This document shows positions 6,267-12,253 of a stretch of DNA of 28,918 nt, one piece after another. Positions within the stretch are counted from its first letter, which is position 1. Each line of letters starts with the position of its first letter. The position numbers were made by a program, and so were the translations under genes. Source of the stretch: a virus; the IMG/VR virus record IMGVR_UViG_3300046460_000116, positions 1-28,918 of that record. The stretch is one strand, 5' to 3'. The notes under the pieces are model-generated. The model searched no databases. It was not told the origin of the DNA and was given only the letters and a program-made list of their open reading frames with translations.

Positions 6267-6790
6267 GCGAAGGAATGCAAATGTCTGAGCTGTTATACAA
6301 TAACGCTCATGGTTCCGCAACAGGAGCCGACGCTTCGCGGCGCAAAAACCTCAATATCTTGTGTCTGCTCGGAGGTTCCCGGCAAGGCATTGTGGCGCGA
6401 GCGCGAAAGCGGCGGTCTTTCCTGGGACTTGTCCCGCCAGCTCCGATTCATCCGGCGCATGAAATCCCCCACGATGCCGGCGACGTGCACACCGGACAGA
6501 ACTCGACGGGGCATGACGGGCCCGACCGGAAACACGAGGAAGGCACCTCGCCGGTAAACCATAGGCACTGAAGCACCAAGACACCCTCACGCGCTGTGGC
6601 GCGGAGCCGGCAACAGGATCGGGCGACTTTACCCATCGCCATTGTGATCGCCGGGTGCAGCGGAGAGGCGACCTCCGTTATCAAAGATCGAGCCTATGGG
6701 GGAATTCGAGTTCGACGGATGCTAGGCGGCTTCAGCAAGCCGTGCCTTCGGGTGGTGCAGTACCCGTCTATGATAGAGCTATGCCTTGAG
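6267..6790. other. Unresolved 520-bp region between repressor and terminator
   Basis: Three short open frames compete. The plus frame 6281-6571 (96 aa) has AAGGA at 6 nt and a TACAAT box upstream at 6199-6204, but no good -35. The minus frame 6293-6568 (91 aa, GTG) sits on the repressor transcript but has no ribosome-binding site. The plus frame 6309-6557 has neither. None shows a recognisable domain and base use does not decide between them. The part from 6572 to 6790 has no supported gene, only short hairpins without T-tracts. The region is probably a long repressor 3' untranslated region with one small unknown gene. Confidence 0.5.
6287..6308. repeat. Short imperfect palindrome
   Basis: GAGC-T-GTTAT-ACA-ATAAC-GCTC forms a 9-bp imperfect inverted repeat with one unpaired T. 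It could be an operator for an unidentified protein or a small RNA hairpin. It has no T-tract and does not match the CGCTACA operators. Confidence 0.4.
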
Positions 6791-7363
6791 TTACCTGGGC
6801 TTGGTCCAGTCGATAGGAGCCGCCCACTCAACAACCTCATCCACCATGTCTGCATAAAGCGTGTTGACGCTCTGCAGGGTCCACGTCCTGTCTGTCGAAC
6901 CCTTCCGAAGCACCTTGACGAAGATCCGACCATCGCCGAGCTGCACGACACAGCGGCGGTTCACCATCGCATCGGGCGGCAGGAGTTTGCTGTAATAGAG
7001 TAACGTCCCTTCCTCATATGCGGGGAACATCGATTCGCCGGAAATCTCGACGGCGACCGTTCCAGGCTTCGCTTCGGCAGGAGCGGCAACGTGGTCGTCA
7101 TCTTCTGAATGGATGGCGATGACTTCTTGGCCGGCGCCTACCTTGCCCTTGAGCGGCACCATGATTTCTTTCGGCGCCGTCAGACCGGTGATACGCTCGA
7201 TCTCAAGCAGTTCGTCGCCGGCAATAGCTCGCCCACCCGTAGCCATCTTGTTGACGGCGGCCCGGTCGATTGAACGGCCTAGACGCTGGGTCAACTCGCG
7301 CGCAATCGCCGCCTGCTTCACGCCGGATTGCTTGATCGCCTCACGTAGCCATTCTGACAACAT
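6791..7363 (-). CDS. S24-family (LexA/CI-type) phage repressor
   Basis: This 190-aa protein has an N-terminal helix-turn-helix (about residues 14-48: VKQAAIARELTQR, then DRAAVNKMATGGR) and a C-terminal S24 peptidase domain. The catalytic Ser is S111 in SGESMFP and the Lys is K150 in RIFVKVL. VGAGQE at 75-80 contains an Ala-Gly pair that may be the self-cleavage site. The family represses lytic promoters and is inactivated by RecA-stimulated self-cleavage, so the phage is probably SOS-inducible. The ATG at 7363 gives the usual family length. Its ribosome-binding site is weak. It is divergent from the Cro-like gene, and TGTAGCG-type sites lie between them. Confidence 0.9.
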   Translation of the reverse strand: MLSEWLREAIKQSGVKQAAIARELTQRLGRSIDRAAVNKMATGGRAIAGDELLEIERITGLTAPKEIMVPLKGKVGAGQEVIAIHSEDDDHVAAPAEAKPGTVAVEISGESMFPAYEEGTLLYYSKLLPPDAMVNRRCVVQLGDGRIFVKVLRKGSTDRTWTLQSVNTLYADMVDEVVEWAAPIDWTKPR

Positions 7364-7408
7364 GAAAAACCGATAGCCTGCGCGGCCTTCGGCGTATATT
7401 TCCGTATT

Positions 7409-7415
7409 CGCTACA
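7409..7415. promoter_or_regulatory. Putative operator half-site near repressor promoter
   Basis: CGCTACA, preceded by ATT, repeats the half-site seen at the other operators. It lies between the divergent genes, about 45 bp before the repressor start, where it could serve repressor autoregulation. No convincing -35 and -10 pair for the repressor was found. Confidence 0.4.
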
Positions 7416-7422
7416 AATCCAC

Positions 7423-7450
7423 TTGCGTTTGTTGCTTTTATCGCTACACT
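7423..7450 (+). promoter_or_regulatory. Rightward early promoter
   Basis: TTGCGT (7423-7428) and TACACT (7445-7450) are separated by 16 bp. The predicted transcription start falls at or next to the ATG at 7458, so the message may be leaderless. The late promoter at 13139 has the same TTGCGT -35 box. The operator at 7435-7448 covers the spacer and part of the -10. Confidence 0.6.
7435..7448. promoter_or_regulatory. Putative operator, 14-mer shared with leftward promoter
   Basis: CTTTTATCGCTACA is the exact reverse complement of the 6184-6197 site. It overlaps the rightward promoter, so a bound repressor would block Cro-like gene expression. Confidence 0.65.
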
Positions 7451-7457
7451 ACGCAGC

Positions 7458-7712
7458 ATGGAACCAGCCCGCACAATCATTTTATCCCTCGGTGGACCGA
7501 ACGCAGTCGCGAAGATTGCGGGCGTTCACCGCACCCGCGTCTCGAACTGGATGCGCGCCAAGGAAGCCGGCGGCACTGGCGGCATGGTCCCGTTCAAGCA
7601 CGTCCCGGCCATGATCGCGGCTGCTAAGGACAAAGGCATTGAACTGAGCGCAGACGACTTCCTCCCGCCAGTCGCGTCGCAGGAAGAAACCTCGCAAGAG
7701 GAAGCCGCTTGA
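7458..7712 (+). CDS. Cro/YdaS-like DNA-binding protein
   Basis: This 84-aa protein starts MEPARTIILSLGGPNAVAKI, continues AGVHRTRVSNWM, then VPFKHVPAMIAAAKDKG and DDFLPP. The order of a GG turn, helix-turn-helix, basic loop, a PxxHVPAxIxAA helix and a D-D-F-L-P end is that of YdaS/Cro-like regulators opposite S24 repressors. It likely binds the same operators and lowers repressor synthesis during lytic growth. No ribosome-binding site precedes the ATG, consistent with a leaderless message. Its stop overlaps the next rightward open frame as TGATG. Confidence 0.85.
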   Translation: MEPARTIILSLGGPNAVAKIAGVHRTRVSNWMRAKEAGGTGGMVPFKHVPAMIAAAKDKGIELSADDFLPPVASQEETSQEEAA

Positions 7713-8179
7713 TGTCACTGCAGCCACATGGGGTTGAGACGCCGAATTGTGCCCTTTTCTTCGGTCGGGATCAGCATGGATTTGCGGACTGCATCTGGGA
7801 CTTCGACCAGCGGCATTATGATGCCGGGGCGAAACACTCGGATGATCGAGCCATCTTGACGAAATCTGTTCAGGTAGCAAACGAAGCGGGCACAGCCGCC
7901 GCCAATCAATTCGATATGCGAAAGCCCCGACACATAGATGTCGGCGGTATGCTCGTCTCCAGCCATTTTGACGATCCCTCTGCCCGGCGCGGTTTTGCTT
8001 TTTCTTCGCCGGCTGAAGGACAGAATTCCCGATTTCGCGCCGCAGCATCAACCCCCCGTGAAGGTCAGTTCAGCTTAAACAAATCTTATGGTTTCGGCGC
8101 CGTTAACGCCTTCAACGCTCGGCTGCATGGTTCGCGCAAAGCGTTCATCGCCGCCAACTCATATGCGGTGGCGGCATGA
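7712..8179 (+). CDS. Possible 155-aa protein overlapping an antisense gene
   Basis: Its start is coupled to the Cro-like stop as TGATG and follows AGAGGAA, and its stop overlaps the next gene's ATG as ATGA. Both favour translation. Against it, residues 1-85 lie opposite a minus-strand frame with more protein-like content, and that stretch looks like shadow sequence. The C-terminal part (about residues 125-155, ending FIAANSYAVAA) is more protein-like and lies outside the antisense overlap. A shorter gene with an internal start is possible. Function unknown. Confidence 0.35.
   Translation: MSLQPHGVETPNCALFFGRDQHGFADCIWDFDQRHYDAGAKHSDDRAILTKSVQVANEAGTAAANQFDMRKPRHIDVGGMLVSSHFDDPSARRGFAFSSPAEGQNSRFRAAASTPREGQFSLNKSYGFGAVNAFNARLHGSRKAFIAANSYAVAA
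7715..7966 (-). CDS. Small 83-aa protein on the opposite strand
   Basis: The reading begins MAGDEHTADIYVSGLSHIEL and continues with alternating beta-type segments (IELIGGGCARFVCYL, then IIMPLVEVPDAV). It looks like a conserved small protein I associate with rhizobial phages and plasmids, without a known function. A GAGGG-type site precedes the ATG. It runs against the surrounding genes and no promoter of its own was identified, so expression is uncertain. It overlaps the plus-strand candidate at 7712-8179, and only one of the two is likely to be fully real. Confidence 0.55.
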   Translation of the reverse strand: MAGDEHTADIYVSGLSHIELIGGGCARFVCYLNRFRQDGSIIRVFRPGIIMPLVEVPDAVRKSMLIPTEEKGTIRRLNPMWLQ

Positions 8180-8361
8180 GCGCTCCAGACACCAACGGCT
8201 GGGTTGAATGGACTGGCGGAGAGTGCCCCGTTAGCCGTACCGCTAGGGTCGAATACCGGTTGCGCGATCTGGTTGAAGGCAAGTCAATCGCATCTGATCT
8301 CGATTGGCGCCACGAAGTCATGGACGACGACATCATTGCCTACCGCGTGGTGCAGTCATGA
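8176..8361 (+). CDS. Hypothetical 61-aa phage protein
   Basis: The reading WVEWTGGECPVS, then RVEYRLRDL, then WRHEVMDDDIIAYRVV is a recurrent small phage domain: W-x-x-W-x-G-G-x-C-P-V, a strand, then D-D-I-I-A-Y-R-V. It is common in alphaproteobacterial and enterobacterial phages, with no known function. The ATG overlaps the stop of the open frame before it and the stop overlaps the next start, both as ATGA. Confidence 0.8.
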   Translation: MSAPDTNGWVEWTGGECPVSRTARVEYRLRDLVEGKSIASDLDWRHEVMDDDIIAYRVVQS

Positions 8362-8456
8362 CCACGTTCCTCTACGTCCTCGCCATCTGGTTCATTGCCT
8401 CTCTCCCCCTCGCCTATGCCACTGGTCATTACCTCAGGGGGCGAGACGGACAATGA
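8358..8456 (+). CDS. Tiny single-span membrane peptide (32 aa)
   Basis: The protein begins MTTFLYVLAIWFIASLPLAY and ends in the charged sequence HYLRGRDGQ, so a single membrane span with a basic C-terminal tail is likely. ATGA overlaps join it to genes on both sides. It could be a small inner-membrane host modifier. It is too short and too early in the genome to be called a holin. Confidence 0.6.
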   Translation: MTTFLYVLAIWFIASLPLAYATGHYLRGRDGQ

Positions 8457-8983
8457 ACACCGCCTCAATCAGATTTACCCGAGCGCACGTTCCTGGCGTT
8501 CCCCTCAACTGGAGCCTCGACCGTGAACCCGTCGCTGTTCGAACCTGCGCTCGGCTGCGCTGGCGGGCGCATAGCGACATCACAAACGCACAAACCCCGC
8601 CAGCTACCGCATCCGCTGCTGTTTCTACCCCTCTCAGCGGTGTGATCGCTGCCTTGTCCTCCCTCGGCAGTGTCGACTGGCGGACAGCGATTGAGCTTGC
8701 GCCCATCACTGGAGCTCTCGCTGTCCGCCGTTTTCTCCCGACACGCAGGGACAGCAGTCGGGGAACCAATTTCAGCGGAGGAATTGTTCAGACCCTCCGC
8801 AGCCTGTTTACGCGCTATCCGCTCGTCCCAGTCTCGCCAAAGACGACGTGCGGCAGCTTCAAGTGTTTCGTCTTCTCGCCAATTCCTTTCGTTGCGCCTG
8901 CTGACCATGGAAACAACCATGAAGCAGGAGCAGTCGGAAATGGCCAAATATCGCGTGGAGAAATCCGAAATGTCGTCCGTTGA
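8453..8983 (+). CDS. Doubtful 176-aa reading frame
   Basis: The ATG overlaps the preceding stop as ATGA, the coupling used throughout this operon, but the product is unlike any family I know and its last 44 bases overlap the well-supported gene starting at 8940. A minus-strand frame at 8465-8908 begins MVSRRNERNWREDETL and is equally protein-like at its N-terminus. Third-position GC does not separate the options. The stretch 8457-8939 should be read as without a confident gene. Confidence 0.3.
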   Translation: MNTASIRFTRAHVPGVPLNWSLDREPVAVRTCARLRWRAHSDITNAQTPPATASAAVSTPLSGVIAALSSLGSVDWRTAIELAPITGALAVRRFLPTRRDSSRGTNFSGGIVQTLRSLFTRYPLVPVSPKTTCGSFKCFVFSPIPFVAPADHGNNHEAGAVGNGQISRGEIRNVVR

Positions 8984-9311
8984 GTTTGTTCAAAGTGCCC
9001 TACGAGAGAGGGTAGCGCCGCCCTCTTTCGGCTCAACAAAGGCGCGCATCCGTTTGGCCTCCAGAACGTTGGGTTGGTCGGCGAACAGAACCAAAGATGC
9101 TTGGTATGCCGATCCCCGCATATCGATCAGCGCCGACGAACTCAGGGAGATAGAGAGGAAAACGGGCCTTCGCTATGCGCAAGAAGAACTCAGAACCAAC
9201 GACGACCTCATCGCCAGAGCCGAAGCTCTCATGGTGGGCCACGAAGCGGATTTCTACAGCGCGTTCATTGCTGCGCTCCGCTCGTTGGCTCGCCCTGATC
9301 ATCGCACCTGA
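8940..9311 (+). CDS. Hypothetical 123-aa protein with DNA-binding look
   Basis: After MAKYRVEKSEMSSVEF the chain reads ARIRLASRTLGWSANRTKDA, then ISADELREIERKTGL, then an acidic helix. The region with SADELREIE resembles the distal helix of small HTH proteins, so DNA binding is plausible. It recalls a conserved hypothetical family I associate with rhizobial phages and prophages. The frame is open further upstream, but the ATG at 8940 has AGGAG about 9 nt before it, better than those at 8907 or 8919. Confidence 0.7.
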   Translation: MAKYRVEKSEMSSVEFVQSALRERVAPPSFGSTKARIRLASRTLGWSANRTKDAWYADPRISISADELREIERKTGLRYAQEELRTNDDLIARAEALMVGHEADFYSAFIAALRSLARPDHRT

Positions 9312-9329
9312 ACTCAAAGGAGAATGACC

Positions 9330-9701
9330 ATGAAGCTCAACGAATTTAAAGCATGGTTCGAAGGCTACACCGAGGCCATGGAAGGTGCACCCAGCAAGAA
9401 GCAATGGGAGCGCATCAAGGAACAGGTTGCCGCCGTCGATGGCGTAGCAATCACGCCGACAAGCTACCCGGTCTATATCGATCGCTATGTACGGCCTTGG
9501 TATCCCCACTGGAGCTATTTCGGCGCCGGCAACGTCTCGTCGGCAGTCGGCTCATCGGCCCAGAGCTACAACACCACTGCCGCATCCTCTGCCTATTCCA
9601 AGACCATTGAAGGCGTGGCAACGACCCATCCCGGCGTTCCCGCCTTCGACGGCGCCGCAGCCATGTACGAGGCCGGCAAAGCGGAAGCGGCGGCTCACTA
9701 G
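9330..9701 (+). CDS. Hypothetical 123-aa protein
   Basis: The N-terminal 50 residues (KLNEFKAWFEGYTEAMEGAP, then QWERIKEQVAAVDG) form a helix-rich module, followed by a Tyr/Trp/Pro segment and an Ala/Ser-rich tail. Function unknown. Two ATGs lie 6 nt apart. The second, at 9330, is chosen because it sits 8 nt after AAAGGAG, whereas the first is too close to it. Confidence 0.75.
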   Translation: MKLNEFKAWFEGYTEAMEGAPSKKQWERIKEQVAAVDGVAITPTSYPVYIDRYVRPWYPHWSYFGAGNVSSAVGSSAQSYNTTAASSAYSKTIEGVATTHPGVPAFDGAAAMYEAGKAEAAAH

Positions 9702-9746
9702 CCCGTGACCATCACTCACTCAGATAAAACACAAGCGGAGTAGGGG

Positions 9747-10112
9747 ATGACGCGCATCGAGCTTCCGTTTCCTGTGCCGCTGCACGCTCTTTGGCTGAAG
9801 CACAAGGGCGGCGGCGGCATACCTTCGCCGCGCTATCGCGCCTACGGCAAGGAAGCCTGGGCTGTAATAGCCCAGCAGCGGCCACAGAAGCTCAAGGGTA
9901 CGGTTTCGGTGTTCGTCCGCCTCGTCGCGCCTGACAAGCGCGAGAGAGACGCTGACAACCTCGGCAAGTGCGTTCTCGACACGCTCAAGACGAATGGCCT
10001 CATCGAGAACGACAGCAACCGGTTTGTTCGGCGCCTGACGTTCGAATGGGCTTCGGACGGACCGCCTTGCGTCGTGATCATACAGCAGACTGAGGAGGCA
10101 ATGGCAGCATGA
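9747..10112 (+). CDS. rusA: RusA-family Holliday junction resolvase
   Basis: The 121-aa protein starts with a short beta segment (ELPFPVPLHALW) and has the RusA signature ERDADNLGKCVLDTL, with D68, D70, N71 and K74, followed by GLIENDSNRF with D89. The acidic residues form the metal site in E. coli RusA. The family cuts Holliday junctions and branched phage DNA before packaging. It follows from this that recombination intermediates made by ERF in the opposite operon could be resolved here. GGAG precedes the ATG. Confidence 0.9.
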   Translation: MTRIELPFPVPLHALWLKHKGGGGIPSPRYRAYGKEAWAVIAQQRPQKLKGTVSVFVRLVAPDKRERDADNLGKCVLDTLKTNGLIENDSNRFVRRLTFEWASDGPPCVVIIQQTEEAMAA

Positions 10113-10246
10113 AGCGTCCGAGCCTGTTCACAACCTGTGGAAAACTTTCCTGCCCTGTGGATAGCGGGTGTCCGTGCTGGTTTTCGGCCCCAAGCAGTTC
10201 AATAGAATATAGAAGCGAGTTTTTGCTTCGCCAGGAAGGCTGTTGA
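10109..10246 (+). CDS. Possible 45-aa Cys-rich peptide between RusA and initiator genes
   Basis: The ATG overlaps the rusA stop (ATGA) and the frame ends just before the initiator gene. Five cysteines occur in 45 residues (C10, C15, C21, C23, C45). Such a density would suit metal binding, but the coding DNA also carries two DnaA-box-like sites and an AT-rich segment, so the sequence may be conserved as DNA rather than protein. No family is recognised. Confidence 0.35.
   Translation: MKRPSLFTTCGKLSCPVDSGCPCWFSAPSSSIEYRSEFLLRQEGC
10136..10164 (+). promoter_or_regulatory. Two DnaA-box-like sites, 20 bp apart
   Basis: TGTGGAAAA (10136-10144) and TGTGGATAG (10156-10164) are in the same orientation. 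The second differs from the complement of TTATCCACA at one position. A 20-bp spacing puts them two helical turns apart, and an AT-rich stretch follows at 10198-10224. They may bind host DnaA or the phage DnaA-domain protein. Confidence 0.45.
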
Positions 10247-10248
10247 AA

Positions 10249-10953
10249 ATGAGCCCGGAAATGTTCCGCAAACTTGCCAGTCTCGGCCTCAGCCATGAGC
10301 AGATGGCCGGCGTGCTGGAAATCTTCGATGAGGATGCCGGCGAACGTCGCGCCAAGGTCAAGGCTCGCGTTGATAAATGGCGTGCTAAGAACAAACCGGA
10401 AACGTTACGTAACGTTACAGAACGTTCGGAAACATCACAGGCCGTTACGGAACGGCTCGTGCGCGTAGAAGGTAGTTCTTTAGAGGAAGATAAAAAAGAA
10501 AAGGAAGAAAGGAAGAAAGACAGAGCGGCCAAGCCGCGTGGGGATCTGGACGCCTTCAAAGGCGAACTGTCTTCCATCCTCGATCCTGCCCGCATCGAAG
10601 CCCTTGTCGCTGTTCGACGCAAGAAGGGCGCGACGTTCTCGGCTCACGCCGGCTCGTTGCTCGTCTCAGCACTCCAAGCTTGTCCCGATCCGCAGGCGGC
10701 GGCTGACGAGATGGTTCTCCGTAACTGGACGGGCATCAAGCCGGAATGGCTCGAAAGCCGAACAGCACCACCTCAACGCTCGACGGCGCCACCGGCCAGG
10801 TCGGCACACAACGAAATTCTCGACGCAATCATTCGAGGCGAAAACAGTGTCCCAGCAATCAGCCCAACAATCGATGCCAGCTACGAACGGTCAGACGGCG
10901 GAAGCGCTACAGGTCCTGTTCGACTCTATGCGCTTCCCTCCGGGCGTCGATGA
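10249..10953 (+). CDS. Lambda-O-like replication protein carrying the origin
   Basis: This 234-aa protein has a helical N-terminal part (residues 1-50, MFRKLASLGLSHEQ, then VDKWRAK), a charged linker (about 73-95) and a second helical domain (about 100-170, with RIEALVAVRRKKGATFSAHA and NWTGIKPEWL). The position after rusA and before a probable helicase-loader gene is that of lambda O. I do not see a classical O motif; the strongest support is that its linker region is encoded by iteron repeats and a purine tract. ATG at 10249 is chosen over TTG at 10243 for its 9-nt spacing from GGAAGG. The C-terminus overlaps the next gene by 107 bp. Confidence 0.65.
   Translation: MSPEMFRKLASLGLSHEQMAGVLEIFDEDAGERRAKVKARVDKWRAKNKPETLRNVTERSETSQAVTERLVRVEGSSLEEDKKEKEERKKDRAAKPRGDLDAFKGELSSILDPARIEALVAVRRKKGATFSAHAGSLLVSALQACPDPQAAADEMVLRNWTGIKPEWLESRTAPPQRSTAPPARSAHNEILDAIIRGENSVPAISPTIDASYERSDGGSATGPVRLYALPSGRR
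10401..10462 (+). repeat. Tandem 10-bp iterons inside the initiator gene
   Basis: Six consecutive 10-bp units begin at 10401, 10411, 10421, 10431, 10441 and 10451. They are AACGTTACGT, AACGTTACAG, AACGTTCGGA, AACATCACAG, GCCGTTACGG and AACGGCTCGT. Units 1, 2 and 5 are closest to AACGTTACRG. The period of 10 is not a multiple of 3, so the repeat is kept as DNA and not as protein. The first 16 bases (AACGTTACGTAACGTT) are a perfect palindrome. Like lambda ori, the iterons lie within the initiator gene. Confidence 0.8.
10482..10520 (+). other. Purine-rich A/G tract, probable unwinding element
   Basis: Thirty-eight of 39 bases on the plus strand are purines, with A predominant. It begins about 20 bp after the iterons. 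It encodes the Glu/Lys-rich linker of the replication protein. In lambda ori a purine-biased AT-rich segment next to the iterons is the place of first unwinding, and this tract holds the equivalent place. Confidence 0.7.
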
Positions 10954-11437
10954 GAAGCGCGCCATCTTCGGCTACATGACGGCGCTCAATGGCTTCACCA
11001 TCGAGGCGATCGAATACGGTATCCGCAAATTCCTTCGGGGCGAGTGCGAGGGCGTCAACCCGAAATACTGCCCACACCCTCCGGAGCTGGCCGCTATCAT
11101 TCGGACGGCAGTGGTCCCCAATCGCGTCCTCCGCCTTCCGACGCCGGTTCACCCTGACGCGCCGACACAAGGCGAGCGGGAACGCATGCGGTTGAAGATG
11201 CCAATGTACCGCCATGCCTACGCCTGCGGGCTCATGGACGAACTGGACGCGGCCAACAAAGCCGGCTTCGGCGCTATGGTTGTCCTCGCCACCAGATGGG
11301 GCATCGAGGTCCCTGAGGAGCTTCTATCTGTTCCTGAGGCTCAAGCGGAGCGGCAATGGCGTGAGGCTCGCAACAGAGCCTGGGGCGCCATCGAGCGGAA
11401 CCCGCCACCATTCATGCGCAGAATCCGAGTAGCGTAA
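10847..11437 (+). CDS. Hypothetical 196-aa protein in lambda-P position
   Basis: The start is probably GTG at 10847, 6 nt after CGAGGCG. An ATG at 10874 has no ribosome-binding site. The frame runs inside the initiator gene's 3' end for 107 bp and then alone. Residues about 30-85 (LFDSMRFPPGVDEK, then GIRKFLRGECEG, then YCPHPPELAAII) and the basic C-terminus (RNRAWGAIER) look like a phage replication protein. The gene order suggests a helicase loader. No Walker motif is seen, so a DnaC-type ATPase is excluded. Confidence 0.65.
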   Translation: MSQQSAQQSMPATNGQTAEALQVLFDSMRFPPGVDEKRAIFGYMTALNGFTIEAIEYGIRKFLRGECEGVNPKYCPHPPELAAIIRTAVVPNRVLRLPTPVHPDAPTQGERERMRLKMPMYRHAYACGLMDELDAANKAGFGAMVVLATRWGIEVPEELLSVPEAQAERQWREARNRAWGAIERNPPPFMRRIRVA

Positions 11438-11442
11438 GGGAG

Positions 11443-11451
11443 TTATCCACA
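11443..11451 (+). promoter_or_regulatory. Perfect DnaA box overlapping a start region
   Basis: TTATCCACA matches the bacterial DnaA box exactly. It fills the spacer between the AAGGGAG ribosome-binding site and the ATG of the DnaA-domain gene, with its last A being the A of that ATG. It could serve DnaA or phage-protein binding to control this gene. As a 9-mer it has some chance of arising by accident. Confidence 0.5.
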
Positions 11452-11963
11452 TGCAAATGTTTGCTTATCGAAACACCGAGCGCGGCATCCGCATGCGCCA
11501 CGTCCAACAGATTGTGGAACAGCCCTTCAAGAGGCCGGTGTTGCTTCATGTGGTTGAGGAAGATCCGGTCGCCATCGCAGAACGCGCCAAGCTGGCCGCC
11601 ATCGAGCATGAGCGGCTTGATGGCATGCGATTGCTACGGAGAAACGGCATGCCGGAATGGGCAATTTCCATCGCCTCGGAAGTGTCAGACAGGCACGCCA
11701 TCCCGTTATCGGATATCGCCGGACGAAAGCGGTTTCAAGGGATAGTCGATGCCCGCAAAGAGGCCGCCTACCTCATCAAGGCAAAGCAGCCGATGCTTTC
11801 AATGGTCCTGCTCGGCAAATGGTTCGCCAGGGACCATACGTCAGTCACGCACCTAGTCGCCTGCCACGCAGCGGCGCACAATCTTCCAAAGCTTGTTGGC
11901 TACGATCTGGAAAAGGTCCGCAACAGGGACAAGCAGCGCAAGGCCGCAGGAGCAGCACCATGA
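11451..11963 (+). CDS. DnaA domain-IV-like DNA-binding protein
   Basis: Residues about 75-140 resemble the C-terminal DNA-binding domain of DnaA: PLSDIAGRKRFQGIVDARKE, then LGKWFARDHTSVTHL. The RDHTSV sequence at 127-132 matches the RDHT[TS]V signature that contacts the DnaA box. There is no AAA+ ATPase, so this is a stand-alone domain IV with a 70-residue N-terminal extension. It may compete with host DnaA for boxes, act as an initiator for phage boxes, or repress its own gene. The start at 11451 follows AAGGGAG by 8 nt. The stop overlaps the next start by ATGA. Confidence 0.8.
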   Translation: MQMFAYRNTERGIRMRHVQQIVEQPFKRPVLLHVVEEDPVAIAERAKLAAIEHERLDGMRLLRRNGMPEWAISIASEVSDRHAIPLSDIAGRKRFQGIVDARKEAAYLIKAKQPMLSMVLLGKWFARDHTSVTHLVACHAAAHNLPKLVGYDLEKVRNRDKQRKAAGAAP

Positions 11964-12253
11964 GCCAATACCCCGCTGACATCCTCACCACCGCTCAATC
12001 CATAGTAGCAGCAATAAGCTCTCGCATGGAGGCATCATCCACTCTCGGCGATGCTGCAACGGAGGTTATTGCGGAGGGGCTGACACATACTGTTTGGGTG
12101 GTGGCCCCATGGTATCCATACGAAGGGTATGGCGAGCCTGAAGCTGTTTGCGCCTCCAAAGAACTAGCTGAAGCATGGGTGGCGTCGCAACCATCTCATC
12201 GCGACTTGGAAATAACAGAACTCCCGCTCATCCGCTCAGGAGAACAGCCATGA
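11960..12253 (+). CDS. Hypothetical 97-aa protein
   Basis: I do not recognise this protein. Residues about 40-70 (THTVWVVAPWYPYEGYGEP) are aromatic and Pro-rich, followed by a helix with ELAEAWVASQ. The ATG overlaps the upstream stop as ATGA and the stop overlaps the next start the same way. The open frame before the ATG belongs to another gene. Confidence 0.7.
   Translation: MSQYPADILTTAQSIVAAISSRMEASSTLGDAATEVIAEGLTHTVWVVAPWYPYEGYGEPEAVCASKELAEAWVASQPSHRDLEITELPLIRSGEQP

Noticed and set aside
6596-7003. Plus-strand frame of 135 codons antisense to the repressor
   Set aside because: The repressor has clear S24 residues on the minus strand. The plus frame has no motif.
8465-8908. Minus-strand gene beginning MVSRRNERNW
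   Set aside because: The N-terminus is protein-like but there is no ribosome-binding site or promoter, and the C-terminal two thirds look like shadow sequence.
10401-10462. CRISPR array
   Set aside because: The units are 10 bp and contiguous, with no spacers. They are iterons inside a replication gene.
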